The position numbers and the translations under genes are program-made. From Phoronis australis (Eukaryota > Phoronida > Phoronidae), in NCBI GenBank assembly GCA_002633005.1, contig NMRA01000069.1, positions 158,203-222,202 of the forward strand: DNA of 64,000 nt, in the 5' to 3' direction. The notes below the pieces were generated by a model. The model worked only from the letters and a program-made list of their open reading frames with translations. It was not told the DNA's origin and made no database searches. Shown here one piece after another: positions 43,620 to 55,159 of the stretch. Numbering within the stretch: position 1 is the stretch's first letter; each line of letters opens with the position of its first letter.

Positions 43620-46600
43620 GCAATCAATTTCAGTGATGGGGTGCCCTTTTTGCCAGACGATTATCAAAAAAGGTTAGAAATTAAGCTAGATCAACACAAG
43701 AGGTAACAGCTTAAAACCAGTTGAAAATTATTCACCGTAAGCCTAGGTATCACTAGTAAACACTGCCAGACAAATCAAACAGGCCCGTAGTATGGTAAAA
43801 ATTATTGGGGGTGCACAAACCATTTTGACTTTGCCAAACTCCCCACCCACATCGCCACCACCACCGACAACTCCCCCACCCCCGTGCTCTCGATGACGGC
43901 CACCGTATTTGTGCCGAATTCTCCACGTCCGCTCTGGGTCACTAAGAGGGACAATCCCGGTGATGCCGGATGCAGCCATCAAGAGTTGCCCAGTAACCCT
44001 GAACCAACATGGAGAGTAGTAATAGCTAGGCCTAGGACAAGCACACTGACTGGAAGTAGGTATAGCTGAGATCTAACAGCCAGTGGTAAAATACATAATT
44101 CCCGATAAATTAAAGATAGTCTCTGGTCAGCTCAGCTATGATTCCCTTCAGACAGGCAGTGGCTTTAAGGTCAATAAAGCTTTATTTTATTATGGTCATT
44201 TTTGGAAGTTTTTTTTTTGAAGATATGAGGTTCCGAGGTAGCTGGCATAGTGCCTTTGGGCTGCTTCAAAATCCCTCGTTGAAACACGACCTGTTGTAAA
44301 GAATAGACAATTGTGAACTGGCGACAGTGTTCAGCGATTGTTTCTGGGACAGTTATATGTAAATGAACTGTTGTCAGGATGCATTCAAATGTTCGACCTA
44401 AGTGGGGCAGTCGAGAGTCAGCCGTGGCAGGGTTTAGACGTGTTTAGGAGCTGTTCAGAGAAAGGGGAACATTTGTGTCGACAGTGAAGACTTGTGACAT
44501 TCAGCGGACAAAGTGGGGACCGCAAGATGATGGTGTTCAAAGTCGGATGCTGAAAGAAGAGCACTGACTACAAGTGAATGTGCACAAACTGTGTGAAATG
44601 ATAAGTTGGACTCTTACTCAGTGATGTTAGTTTGAGTGCCGCACGAGAGTGGTCGACCCAGTTATGAAACTTATTAGTGTTTGTGTGAAAAATGTTCATT
44701 TAATGTTGAAGTTCATTAAATATTGTTTCTTTTGAACTTGTTATTTTCTACTGAATTGTCTCATTGAAGTCACGTCGTGACACCGGTAGTCCAGTTTTTG
44801 GTAGTTGGGGTGAATGATGCAGAGAGTTTCCTAAAAATGTTCATACGTCAACGCCTGGAGTTCCGTGGGTCACTGAGTTTCTGCTCTGGTCTACTGTATG
44901 ATTACATTTTATTTTCAAGTTGCGTCCGTCAGTCATGAAGTGCACGGGATGGGAATCGGGAAAGCAAACAATTCAGTTTGAAGAACAAAAATTAAAATTC
45001 ATTGCTCATTGGGACTTGAAACTAAAAACACTAAGGAAGTGCAAAGACAGCCTTTCTAAGCAATGAGTTTAATTTTATTTAAGGACTTTTAAATCTTTTT
45101 TCGATCTACGGTTTCTGAGTGAATTTCTTGGGCAAACATCGTTCACAGTAAGTACACTTCATTATTTGGGGATCGGATTATAGAGTTTTTCCAACTTCAG
45201 GCTTAAATTAAATTCACTGAAACATCATCAATTCTTACAATATTTGATTCTAATTGTCGAAAATCGTCTATGACTCTATGTATTTTTGTAGATACTTAAG
45301 TAAACTAGAAAGCAACCAATTTGTTTGTCAAAGCAGAATGTTACAAGCAATTTCCGCTGGCATGCTCTCAAAATTTTGACGGGGAACCGGGAGAACATGT
45401 TAAATGGGGCACTCGTATTAAGGTGTATTTTTGCTCATTTCAGAGGTACCTATCACGGTTCACGAAATAAATTTGAAATCCACTGACAAAAATAAATGCT
45501 GAAATTATTGGTTATGATTGCGAGTGATCTTTGAGAACCCCCTTTCAACATCATGTTCACGGTCATCACAAATAGATGCCTAGACAGCAGTGTTTTCCAC
45601 ATGTGGGAATTCCTTAGAAGCAAACCATAGTAACTATCTTCAAAAGGGATACGTTTAACTTAAAGCTTGTGATACTATGGGAAACAGTGATTTATGTTAT
45701 AACTAGCCATCGGAAATGGTCATAATTCACTGCAGTTTTCACTTTCTTCAAAATTCCACCGTTTCGAAACCAGTCTATCCTATTGCATTTTTTCATATTT
45801 TTGGTTGTTTGGGTCTAATGTCTTGATACTGTTGTGCTGTGCACGAATGTTTTTGTTGTTTGATGAGTTTGGAATATCAACTTCCCTCGTGAATTCTTGG
45901 CAAGAGTCGGATTTACATGAGGGACGAAGGGACATTTCCCCCGAACTGCTCCACCAAGCGAGGGTCACGTCTGAAATAGGGCACCTTAAGATAGAAGGCC
46001 AAACACGATTAAGCTTGGAACAAAGAGAGACAGTTCATTCCACCATCGTGTGGTCACAACAGGACGACACAGGAAGTGACCTTCACCATGAAAGTCGGTT
46101 GCACAATTTCACAAAAAAACAGCAAATTAGGGGTAATCGATTACAGCATTGGGCCCTCTCTCCGTGAGCAGCCCCTTAAGAATTTGATAATAAAAACACA
46201 AAAAGGGTGGCCTCTTGAATGTCATCAGTGGCTTCCTTCGAGGGTGGGGACCCTAAATATGAAAATATGTTCATTTTCAAAAATCAGGAAATGCGCAGCA
46301 ATTGATGTTATGTGTCAGGTTATCATTTTCTCTTAAATGATAAACAGTTTCGAGAGAAAAAAAATAAAATGAAAGTTGTCTCCGTTATCCCTTGCCAGAG
46401 AGGGGCCTCTGGAAACATATAGTTTTGCTTTCGCAAAATTGACTTATTGAGTTTTGAAATCCATGATTAGTACCCTTCGCTTTACAATTTTTTTCATTGT
46501 TCGAAATATATGTATGAATGTTTACGAGCACGTTTTCAAGTGCGTTTAGACGACCTGTGCTGCGGAAGCGGAGACCGTAACAACAATGTCTTGTCCAGGG
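43620..46600. other. No supported gene
   Basis: 45805-46167 has a 120-codon ORF without recognised motifs. 44590-44800 (GAGTGGTCGACCC to GTCACGTCGTGACACC) has an LTR-like look, but no second copy is present in the window. Confidence 0.4.
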
Positions 46601-46800
46601 TCCTCAAAAGGTAAACCATGCACTGATAAAGAGCTTTTAAATGTTCTATTGAATTTTCTCTCTTATTCGTATTTCGCAGACTTTCGTTTCTCGACTGTCT
46701 CCGGCCCCACGTCTATGTAGGTTACCACAGGTTAACCCTAACGCCTGAAAATGTTTGGGGGAACCGTAGCCCCTCGCTTCCTACCGCCCTGTCTAGTGAT
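46600..46800 (+). repeat. Second copy of the 12405-12600 repeat
   Basis: Matches in order GGTAAACCATGCACTGA, GAATTTTCTCTCTTA, TCGACTGTC, GGCCCCAC, TATGTAGGTTACCACAG, CCCTAACGCCTGAAAAT and the CCGCCCTGT end. Confidence 0.65.
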
Positions 46801-46899
46801 GAGTTACCCCCGCCAAACAAGCCCAAATACTTGAGTTGAGCTAGATCAACCCATCAGGTAACCGCATGAAACCAATTGCACGATGCTCAGCCTCGCTGG

Positions 46900-47320
46900 T
46901 TCCCTGCGTGCTCAGCCCAGTTAGCACGCAGGTATCACGCAGTGGCACGCGCTTTAGCATTGGTCGATGTAACCTCGGCAGTCATTGGTTAGCTTTACAA
47001 CACCGTGAAAAAATGGCGGACTGTGAACGATATTAGCCTTGTCATGCAAGTGGCGTCGCAGCAACTATTTCGTTTCTGCAGTGATGTTTAATAGCCGCGT
47101 GCTTGAAGCACATACATGTACAATAAACACATATCTGGCCGATTTAACCGGTGTGTTATTCATACTGTCTGAATACAGGACACTATCGTAAACAAAAGTC
47201 ATCGACAGTAGAAAGATGCATTCCGTAAAGGCGCAATCACAATTTCTAGGCTTCACATTTCCTGAACATAAATTTTAAGCACCGATTTGTCTGAACAACA
47301 GACCACATTTACACTTCAGT
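46900..47320. repeat. Left arm and loop of the 40260 foldback element, cut at the N
   Basis: Parallels 40270-40690 closely (CACGCGCTTTAGCATTGG, AACCTCGGCAGTCATTGG, CTGCAGTGATGTTTAATAGC, ACAACAGACCACATTTACAC). It stops at base 47320 just before the N. The expected right arm is absent. Confidence 0.75.
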
Positions 47321-47321
47321 N
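47321..47321. other. Single unresolved base (N) at an element-to-element join
   Basis: The only N in the window. On its left a foldback element ends without its right arm. On its right an ACTCGA-family element starts about 130 bases into its left arm. Two elements truncated at the same base that also carries an N points to an assembly join rather than a biological breakpoint. Confidence 0.7.
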
Positions 47322-48565
47322 CAGTTTTCGAGTGTACTCGAACTGAAGTGTATCTCATCTATATTTCGAGTATGATTTTGAGTAAAAATTCGGAGTCTAT
47401 GCTCAAATTTCAAGTTTGGTATGGCAGTGTGCTTGAAATCGTACTCGAAAATAAATACGAGCCAGAGAACAAAATATCGAAAGGGAACCAAGAAACACAG
47501 CAAATCTAAAAAATAAGTCCTCTTACCCTATCTCAGCACTTCAATTTCAGTTCAGAGATAATAGTTTTCATCTTAAATCTTCTCATTCTTCACCTTATTA
47601 ACCTGCCGTATCACTGTATGTTATGGCCGCCATTGTACCTCTACAATTCCTGGCAACACGCGCATTGTAATCCCTTGTCGGCGAGTCATAACAAGCGTCG
47701 AAAGCAGTTGTGGGAAAAGTCCTGTGAGAAGTTTGTGCTGCCCTTATTTCGGTATGTGTGCCTGCGTTTTGTAGGGTTTCCAAAAGACGAGGAGTGGAGG
47801 GAAGTTAAAAAAAGTTCGCTTCCCTGTCAGGTACATTTCTCATCATAATTTAGTCATCTATAATTCCTCAATACCCAAATGGAATTCCAGATTTTGTTTG
47901 CCGATTTCTAAGTAGACGTCTCGTTCCGTACACTGCCACGGGTGAACTCTGAATGCCTGCACAAGTATTGTTTTTTAACTCACGTGCCAAATGTCAACTC
48001 ACTTGATACATCCCGGTAAAATACAAAAGATACAGTATCAAAGTTTGACATCAGCGTAGGCCTACACAGCAATGGGATTTATTTCAAGAATAAATTAGCA
48101 ACAGAGTTGTGATGTGATAAGCTGTTACAAATTTCTTAAGACATTTTCGGGACTAGGTGAGGAACTCAAGAAGCAAAGCTTAATAATTGCCAAATGTATC
48201 AAAGAAATGGCATAATAATATTTATTGAAACTAAAAAATGAATAACAGTTACAGAACACTCAGAATTCCACGCTATAGACATACTCTTGTAGTTGTAGCG
48301 ACAGCAGACGATAATGTAGGCCTAGTTCTTGGGGTGGTCTATTCCAATAGGGAGCGATGAATCAGCGCGGCTTTGCGTGATTTTGCATTTCACATCGTAA
48401 AGAGTTCCATAACAACTCGAGTATGAGTGTCAGATTTGAGTACCTTTGGAGTCTACTCTAAATACGACATTGTATACGCTTTTTTGAGTACTCCAGTGAG
48501 CACGATTTTGAGTATGAAATCTCGAGTATGAGTATGAGTCTGAGTACGGAGATTGGAGACCGGGC
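47322..48565. mobile_element. ACTCGA-family element, truncated at the left by the N
   Basis: Follows the copy at 30310 from within its left arm (GTTTTCGAGTGTACTCGAAC) to the right terminus GGAGATTGGAGACCGGGC. It differs by scattered substitutions and by a short extra segment near 47545 (CAATTTCAGTTCAGAGATAA). It contains the 76-codon ORF at 47618-47848, which has Trp where the other copy has Gly (FPKDEEWREV). Confidence 0.85.
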
Positions 48566-48593
48566 CCTGGTATTTTGCAAACGTCGACACTGT

Positions 48594-48743
48594 AGATTAA
48601 AAACAGGACGATCGAAGAAACAAATAAAAAAGTTCCTGTTCAATCAACGTTTCTTCTATTCTTGTCATTCTAGACATAGATAGACGAAACGTTGATTGAA
48701 CATGAATTTTTTATTTGTGCGGCGATCGTCCGGTTTTTAATCT
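48594..48743. repeat. Palindromic MITE, arms of about 67 bp
   Basis: AGATTAAAAACAGGACGATCG, AATAAAAAAGTTCCTGTTC and AATCAACGTTTCTTCTAT on the left are matched inverted by ATAGACGAAACGTTGATT, GAACATGAATTTTTTATT and CGATCGTCCGGTTTTTAATCT on the right. The 13-base word TCGACACTGTAGA lies just left (48584-48596) and again at 48768-48780, like a target-site duplication with about 25 extra bases. Confidence 0.75.
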
Positions 48744-49321
48744 TATTGTGGCCAAAAACTGATTTAATCGACACTGTAGAGTTTTCGGTATGGCCTTTGA
48801 CGTAGCTTAATTAGGGGCAAGGGAAATCTGTATGCACAACGAGGACTCTAAGCTTTATGTTCATGGGATGAGACGGAATTTGCAATACCAGAAACAAGGA
48901 TTTTGTGAATTGAGCTATCAAACACTGAAAACACATATGGCATGATTTTGGCACTTTCATACACTTGGACAGAATGTTGGTATGAAGTAAACACAATTTT
49001 CAACATTTGTAGAGGTATAGTTTATACATGGCATGCTATGTCGTACGCTGTACATTTTCATAGGTCAATATTACTATTTGTAGCCTTTACCTGATGACAT
49101 TTTCCTTTATGACATTTATCATCGTACTCTTATTGTTTTTGTCACAATTTTTATCACTCTCGGTAAGAAATCGATGTTTCGGTGTCGTATTGCACAACTC
49201 GACGTTACTATACTTGTGTATTGAATTTTCTCTTCGAAAGCGTACATTCATCATAAAATATTTGGTATTTGGAATGACTATGTAAGATGCAACAGGCAAC
49301 TATGCCATATTTACGGGCGTT

Positions 49322-49383
49322 TCACGTAGAATTGTACTTGACATAGATGGCCATCACATCCGCTGAGCCCAGTGCTGGTCCAT
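49322..49383 (-). CDS. PAN-protein exon 5 (terminal)
   Basis: Acceptor TATTTTGTAG, first bases AT complete Asp with the preceding G. It encodes DGPALGSADVMAIYVKYNST and stops at TGA. Ala-Asp-Val-Met-Ala-Ile is the family's usual closing strand, which confirms this small exon despite its 62-nt length. No AATAAA was noticed in the next 200 bases. Confidence 0.85.
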
Positions 49384-52300
49384 CTACAAAATATAAACGG
49401 ACAATCGTTATGCAGAGCATTGGAACCGAACCCAAAGTGTAATTTGCATTCCGTGCGACTTAAACAGTGCGCACTGTTAATCAGTTCCTGTTCAGCTCAT
49501 ATTTACATGCATTACCAGTCTAATGAGAAATGAACATAATCTGGAAGCGCTCAACAAGAGTAAGAAGTCACTCGTCAAGACCGAAATGGCCAATATGGGG
49601 TACCGCACTGGCTCGATGTCGTCATATACCTCGGAATCCTTTTTTATATATCACCAGCAAACGCTAGTTCGAAACAAACATATGGAACATGGACATGGTG
49701 AAGCTGCTTGGCATCACCATCCAATTAGGGTTTCACGAGCTCTTCATCATACAACTGGACAACAGACGGACAAAATGACAATAAGGGAGCGCTGCGGTAG
49801 TCAGAATAGCTTGAAAATCAATCGTTTGGATAGAATGCTGTCACAGGTCTCTGTTTCAAGTTTCGTTGAAATCCGTCATTTGGTTTTCAAGATATCGTCC
49901 GAAAACTGACTTCGTCCCAAAAGTACTAACATCCTTGTCGAGACCAAAATGGCCAATAAGAGGTACATCAGTTGTCGACTCTGACCGAAAATTTACTGAT
50001 GCCGGTGCATTGCCGTCAAATATCTAAGTGTCAAGTTTCATTGAATTATATCCATTGCTTCTCAAGCTATTATCCGGAAACGCTCTGTTTACCCACTTAC
50101 CCACAATGCAGCTGAAAAAGCCAATGTCGAGACACATACTTCTGTGTCACGTTTCACTGAAATCCGTCCATTGGTTCTATTGATATTGTTCAAAAACGAT
50201 ATTTCCTCACTTACGCGGCCCTGGGGAGCGAGGCATATTTTAATGTGGCGCGCCCAATTCTCGTAATACCTTATACAATACAAAATAATACCTTATATAA
50301 TAAAAAATAATTGCAGGCGGTATGATACACGTTCTACGAGACGTGCGAAGGTCATGCATATGGGCCCATTGCACTGATCACCTAGAACCACTTTACGCTA
50401 TAGTAATACGTACAGATGTAGTTAAAACCGAGATGAGGAGTTAGGAACCTGACACAAGGGTTTATCAATGTGACCCAGTGGTTCACAAGCGTACAACATC
50501 GATTTAAGAAAGTTGCCGCCTACACATGTGGCCACACTGCTTCCTCAAATGCATTAAACATTTGTGCTAACTTTCATCAAGCTCCGATTACCGTTTTTTA
50601 CATCTGGAGCCGACAACCGAGCGCCCGGACAGGATGACGCCACGAGAAATACGGGCATTTTGTAAAAGGATGTTATCAAAATTACCTGCAATACGGCTAA
50701 TAGGGCGTATCTGTGTGCTGTAGTGACTTATATGCCTTTCAGTTCGGCACTGGTGAAGTATGTATACGCACGAAGCGCGGCATATTATCTTGTGCGTCTA
50801 CGCCCGATTTCTCCTTATTATACCGTACGTAGACGCTACATTGAAAATGAAAAAGATGGGAGTACTGCGTCTACGAACGTCTATGCCCCCACTACACCAC
50901 TGCTGTCTTTTGGTCAGTCGTATCATATACATGTATGCCCCTTTTCACGAAATTAAATATCAGAATGTAATACAAAACTACTTTACAAGTAACGAAATAC
51001 CTCATGGTTTATGGTTTCAAGAATCGCAAGGCTAGCTGATAAAACGGACACTATCACAACACGGTGTGTTTTGGTTCATGTTTGCTACGCCAATGTGAAC
51101 TTACCTAAATCCGAGTTCAAATTCGCCTTTGTCAGACCCTTACTGTACAAAAACAGTGGGTATGTGGAACCTCTGTCTTCCCAATCGCACACACCTTCAC
51201 CGTCGATCACTACAACCCATCCGTTATCTTCGAGACAGTTACCGTACGTGGCCGTAACAGCAAATTTACGGTTGCGGTAGAAGGTGGTTCTGAAACAAAA
51301 AAAATGTATTATAGCATTCCTCATAATGTTTCTCAAGAACAGTCACTGAAGTGTAGTGCAAAATTTTGATTTTCTTAAAATGGTGCACAGACGCCAGAAT
51401 GTATGGGAACAGTGAACTCATAGATAGTCACGTCCATCAATAATAACCTTGTCTATTAGTTGAAATGCACGTAACTTGTATGTTAAAGAGCACTCTGGAG
51501 ACGTAATACAGTGCAAGTCTGTCTAAATTTGACGAATTAAAATCTTCCTTGGGGTAGTCGCCACGCTAAAGGGCCGTGTACATAAGACGAGGAACCCCGG
51601 CATAAGAACGGAACCGTGCGATGAAAGCTCTAAATATGACGCAAATTATGAGAACGCGGCGCATTCACGTCATTCTTAAGCTTAAAACATGATTTGAAGC
51701 GAATCTAAATAAAAACAAGCAAAGACGATTACGTGTTTCCTTTGTCTACTGCTGTTTTTGTTATCCGGCTTAATGACAAATAGGTGCATCATCAGGTGAT
51801 CTGAGAAATTTGGACTAAGGGCTACGCGAATACAGTGAGTGTGCCGCTGGAGAATTAAAAAATCCGCCCTGTAAGAGAATCAGTGAGATAAAAACACCTC
51901 CAATTTGTGAATAGGCGTGACTAAAAGGGACCCATCAATGGAGATCTTGTAGTAAAAGTCATCTTTTTCTACAGTTTCAGTCCCCATATTGTTACTCTGT
52001 AGGGCTTTTAATCCTATAAAAAGCTAATTCTTTGAATTGAAATCCAATGAAAAACCAATTGGAGTGTACATATACTATTCATATAACATAATTATCGTTT
52101 ACATAAAGCATGAACAACTCTGCAGCGTAAACTTAAAAAAGTGATACCCATGCTTAGCCCCAAACCAATGGTTAACTATTATGTGGAGAATTTACTCGTG
52201 AACACCACCATTTCGTAAGCAGGGTGTTCCATCAAAACAGGAACCCCAATCCAAAATCGATATCCCAGAGTCGACAACAGACTCCCGCACCAGCTAACCA

Positions 52301-55151
52301 GTTCCAAAAACACGAATCCTGACCTTTAAAATAGGAACCCCGGGGACCGGACAGAAAACCCGGACAATTTTTCAAACTTTTCTGAGATCGTTGTCAGTGG
52401 ACTCAAACTTTGAGTTAAAGCATTTTTGAGTACTTTGCAGTTGTTTTCTGTATTTTTTCGTTAAAAATTGTCACTTATAAAACGAAACTTATATTTGATT
52501 TTTATCGGTAACACTCGAACAACTTGTTTATGTGTGAATTTCCACATTTTCTATACTCTCAACACGTTGTTGTCTCGGTGAATATTTAGCTTTATTCAGA
52601 TTGTTCAATAAAAATTTCTCCAAAAATCTCTTCAAAAATGAAAAACAAAAATAGTATTTCGACTTTTAAGTGTCATTTTATATTAATTTCTTGTAATATG
52701 TACGCAACCTCGAGAAAGAAGAACAGTTTTTGAAGAACTGCGGAAAAAAGAAACTGGCCAATAGGTGACGCAACATTTCATGGCTCCTGAAGAGGACGCA
52801 AAAGATCGCACCACAACTTCAACAGAAGAATAACGTCGAACGCTTATCCGTTATAAGTTCAAAACAACATATCACAACTATTTATTTAAAGTAGGAAGAT
52901 TTATTTTTCACTAAACAATGTTTCACAGTAAGTGCGGGAGTGGTATTTCGGTCCCCGGGTTTCGGGGTTCCTGTTTTAACTGTCATGATTCGTAATTTTC
53001 TGGCTGGTTAGCTGTTTTTAAGGTACTGGAGTCTGTTTTTGATTTCGAAGTATCTGTTTTACACGGGATTCCTGTTTCGATAAAGAAAGTAGGTGGTTGT
53101 CGAAAATTGTCCTGCTGAGTGGCATGTCCCCTGATCTTCTCCTTGGCAAAAGTCACCGTATCCTCCCAGGAATTTAGTACGGTACACCCTTTCCTTGAGG
53201 AATCTAATTTTGGAACACCGCAAGTTTAAGTGGAATATTTCTAATTTTCCGCCCAGTCCTAATAGTTCTCCATCTCCCTGGAATTCAGGACTGTATCCAC
53301 GCTCTGCCAGTTCTTCTGTGCAGCAAGAGCTCAAAAGTTAGCACAGATGTTGCAAGACCTCAAAAGAAACATTTGTCCCGATCAAACCTCGATTTGTGAC
53401 AAAATAATCCGTATTACTCACGAGTGCAAACCGAAGAAGGCGGCATACATCAAGTCAGTGAAGTGACTGTTGGTAAGGGTATCTTTGGTGAACCAGTCCA
53501 TTTTGTTAGGAAGTTCGCCCTGAAACTCCATAGTTAACACTTCTTTCCCTTCGTTGAACAAAGAGAATTTAACCTGTAATGGAATGATTACTCACCTGAC
53601 TTAAAAGCACCACCACACTGTAAGTCTCTCACTAATATCCGCAACTTCAAAACCGTACAGTGCAAATCGTAGCATTTTTGTGTACCCGCTTCGTAAATGG
53701 TAATTAAAAATGACAATTCTCTTATAGATCTTCAATGAAATGATTTAGAAAATTTTAAATCTTTACCCGGTTAACACCCATCCTCACAAAATCCTCGATA
53801 AAATCATGGACCATATTTAACTATGTTCAAATGTCGGCAAAATATGATAACTGAGTACAAACTTAAAACAGCATTTCGTCATCAACAGCTAAATCACAAT
53901 TCGCGTCAAACAGTGTGTGAATTTTTTAGGCAAATTCGATAACAAGTTATGTTCAAATATGTGCTCTAATTTAAATTGAGAATAGTATCTTAACTTAGAA
54001 TTATTATCAAAGTCGTGCTATTAGACCTAATCAAAATACTATTTTAACACTTGATTAAATTCGTGAATTACAGGAATTTGTCTCAGTATTTGGTGGAGGT
54101 GGCCAAAAAATATTTTGCAAAGTCACGGACAAAATTTGCTTGGGTATGTGGCAAAGAGCGATCATGGCAGGGTGCAAAGTTCGTGACCACAGGTGTGCGA
54201 AGCGGTGGTTGTGGAAAGTGTGTGCGAGTTGTAAGTGAAGCATGGAGTTGCGAGTTTGTATTCCCTAGTCAACGGCATTGACAACGTTGGGCTCCGACTA
54301 CTGTGTAAGAGACCGGATATTTCATGTTGCTCTGATGTTCTTAGTCTTACCTGATTCACGCCAAGTTGATTCCAGTTCTCCACAACTTGACTCTTATAGT
54401 GTTCTGCTGACGGCACCATTTCGTATACACCCGCCCCAGGCTGATCTGTGAATGTTGACCCCGCCCAGAGGTCAAACACACTTATATTGTTTGCGCTGCT
54501 TCCTTTGAATACAAGTTCCCAGGCGTCTACAAGATTATATATCAACAAAAATTTTCGGAATGTTTAATAACTTTCAGTGAGATTTCCTTCAGGATTTTGT
54601 TTAATAATCTGCAGCTTTTATGAATATCATTTTCGGTGTAGAAGTGTCATTAAGATTACTTGCCAGTAATGCGGACATCTTAACTAAAATTAGAAAAACT
54701 TGCAATGTACAACTGCAGTACCCTGCTATGTAATTACTCAGCAGGGTTCTCTGCCTGTTCAAACACTACGTCTTTGGAAAATAGTCAATGATTACTTCAG
54801 GTGCGATCAAAATTTTACTTATGAAGTGGACTAATTACCTGTGAGCGTGAATACAAGCCAGCAGGTGTCCACTGTCTTGTGCGTCGACAGCCACTTGTTC
54901 CTACTTATTTCACAAATCTGGTGCTGACTGCTGAAACTCAAGAATGAACATTGCTTTGATAAGCACAGGGTAGCACACCGCGTCAGGAAAGGAATTTTAT
55001 ATACGCCGTCCACGTAATTTGGTAGGATTCTGTGACCAACGAGTAACTTTGCCTGAGAAAATAGTCCCTGAATACTTTCCGGCGTGGACAAACCTACGAT
55101 ACTGCACAGGTATAACGCAATGACGAGCGTTTGACTTTTGCAAGATGACAT
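49322..55151 (-). CDS. Secreted PAN/Apple-domain protein, 295 aa, five exons (complete)
   Basis: Exons 5' to 3': 55151-54839, 54526-54351, 53573-53422, 51289-51105, 49383-49322. Every border is GT-AG, phases agree (1, 0, 2, 1), and the 888 nt end in TGA at 49324-49322. The signal peptide is residues 1-22 or so (SQTLVIALYLCSIVGLS). A PAN/Apple-like region lies at about 30-95, with cysteines in TRCATLCLSKQCSFLSFSS and ICEIS. Residues 105-295 form one extracellular-looking domain: DAWELVFKGSS, VFDLWAGSTF, NWNQLGVNQVKFSLFNEGKE, RRF-like FYRNRKFAV, CLEDNGWVVVIDGEGVCDWE, PLFLYSK, SADVMAIYVK. I recognise this C-terminal pattern from uncharacterised proteins of amphioxus and other marine invertebrates. 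Its function is unknown. A second Met nine codons upstream (MVEVVAV) is possible, but the inner start gives the better signal peptide. Confidence 0.88.
49560..50210. repeat. Degenerate tandem repeat in the PAN-gene intron
   Basis: GACCGAAATGGCCAATA (49579) returns as GACCAAAATGGCCAATA (49941), about 362 bases later. GTTTCxxTGAAATCCGTCxATT units lie near 49860, 50035 and 50150, each followed by GGTTxTCAAGATAT-like sequence. The open frame at 49523-49909 comes from this repeat and is not a gene. Similar ATTTCATTGAAATCCGTCC-type repeats are common in invertebrate genomes. Confidence 0.5.
50300..51080. other. Intron 4 of the PAN gene, nothing recognised
   Basis: Short frames only. The plus-strand frames at 50723-51035 overlap each other and show no protein features. 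Confidence 0.5.
51105..51289 (-). CDS. PAN-protein exon 4
   Basis: Acceptor TTTGTTTCAG, donor GTAAGT, 185 nt. It encodes FYRNRKFAVTATYGNCLEDN, GWVVVIDGEGVCDWE and YPLFLYSKGL. It has one cysteine in each half (NCL and VCDW), probably disulfide-linked. Phase 1 out. Confidence 0.88.
52228..53085. repeat. TIR element of about 850 bp in PAN-gene intron 3
   Basis: Left arm (52228-52365): AAAACAGGAACCCCAATCC, ACAGACTCCCGCACCAGCTA, GAATCCTGACCTTTAAAATA, GGAACCCCGGGGACCGG. The right arm (about 52945-53085) is its inverse, with the same blocks in reverse order (CCGGTCCCCGGG-like, GGGGTTCCTGTTTTAAC, GACTGGTTAGCTG-like, TTCCTGTTTCGAT). The interior is AT-rich and non-coding. Arms are about 135 bp with moderate divergence, so this is an old non-autonomous element. 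Confidence 0.75.
53422..53573 (-). CDS. PAN-protein exon 3
   Basis: Acceptor ATTACAG, donor GTGAGT, 152 nt, phase 0 in, phase 2 out. It encodes VKFSLFNEGKEVLTMEF, GELPNKMDWFTKD and FTDLMYAAFFGLHS. Confidence 0.88.
54351..54526 (-). CDS. PAN-protein exon 2
   Basis: Acceptor ATCTTGTAG, donor GTAAGA, 176 nt. It completes Asp with the preceding G and encodes AWELVFKGSSANNISVFDLW to NWNQLGVNQ, phase 0 out. Trp-x-Leu-Val-Phe opens the C-terminal domain. Open frame past 54350 is intron. Confidence 0.88.
54839..55151 (-). CDS. PAN-protein exon 1: signal peptide and PAN/Apple-like region
   Basis: ATG at 55151-55149, donor G|GTAATT at 54838, 313 nt, ends in phase 1. Six cysteines follow the signal peptide. 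The C-x3-C-x4-C core (CATLCLSKQC) and the later ICEIS agree with PAN/Apple folds. The C-terminal Cys (DTCWLVF) would close the pair at the domain base. Confidence 0.85.
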
Positions 55152-55159
55152 ATTCGTTA

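Noticed and set aside
44590-44800. Possible LTR (GTCGACCC to GTCACGTCGTGACACC)
   Set aside because: No second copy, primer-binding site or pol remnant nearby.
49523-49909. 128-codon plus-strand ORF in the PAN-gene intron
   Set aside because: It coincides with a degenerate tandem repeat whose units recur out of frame at 49940 and 50150.
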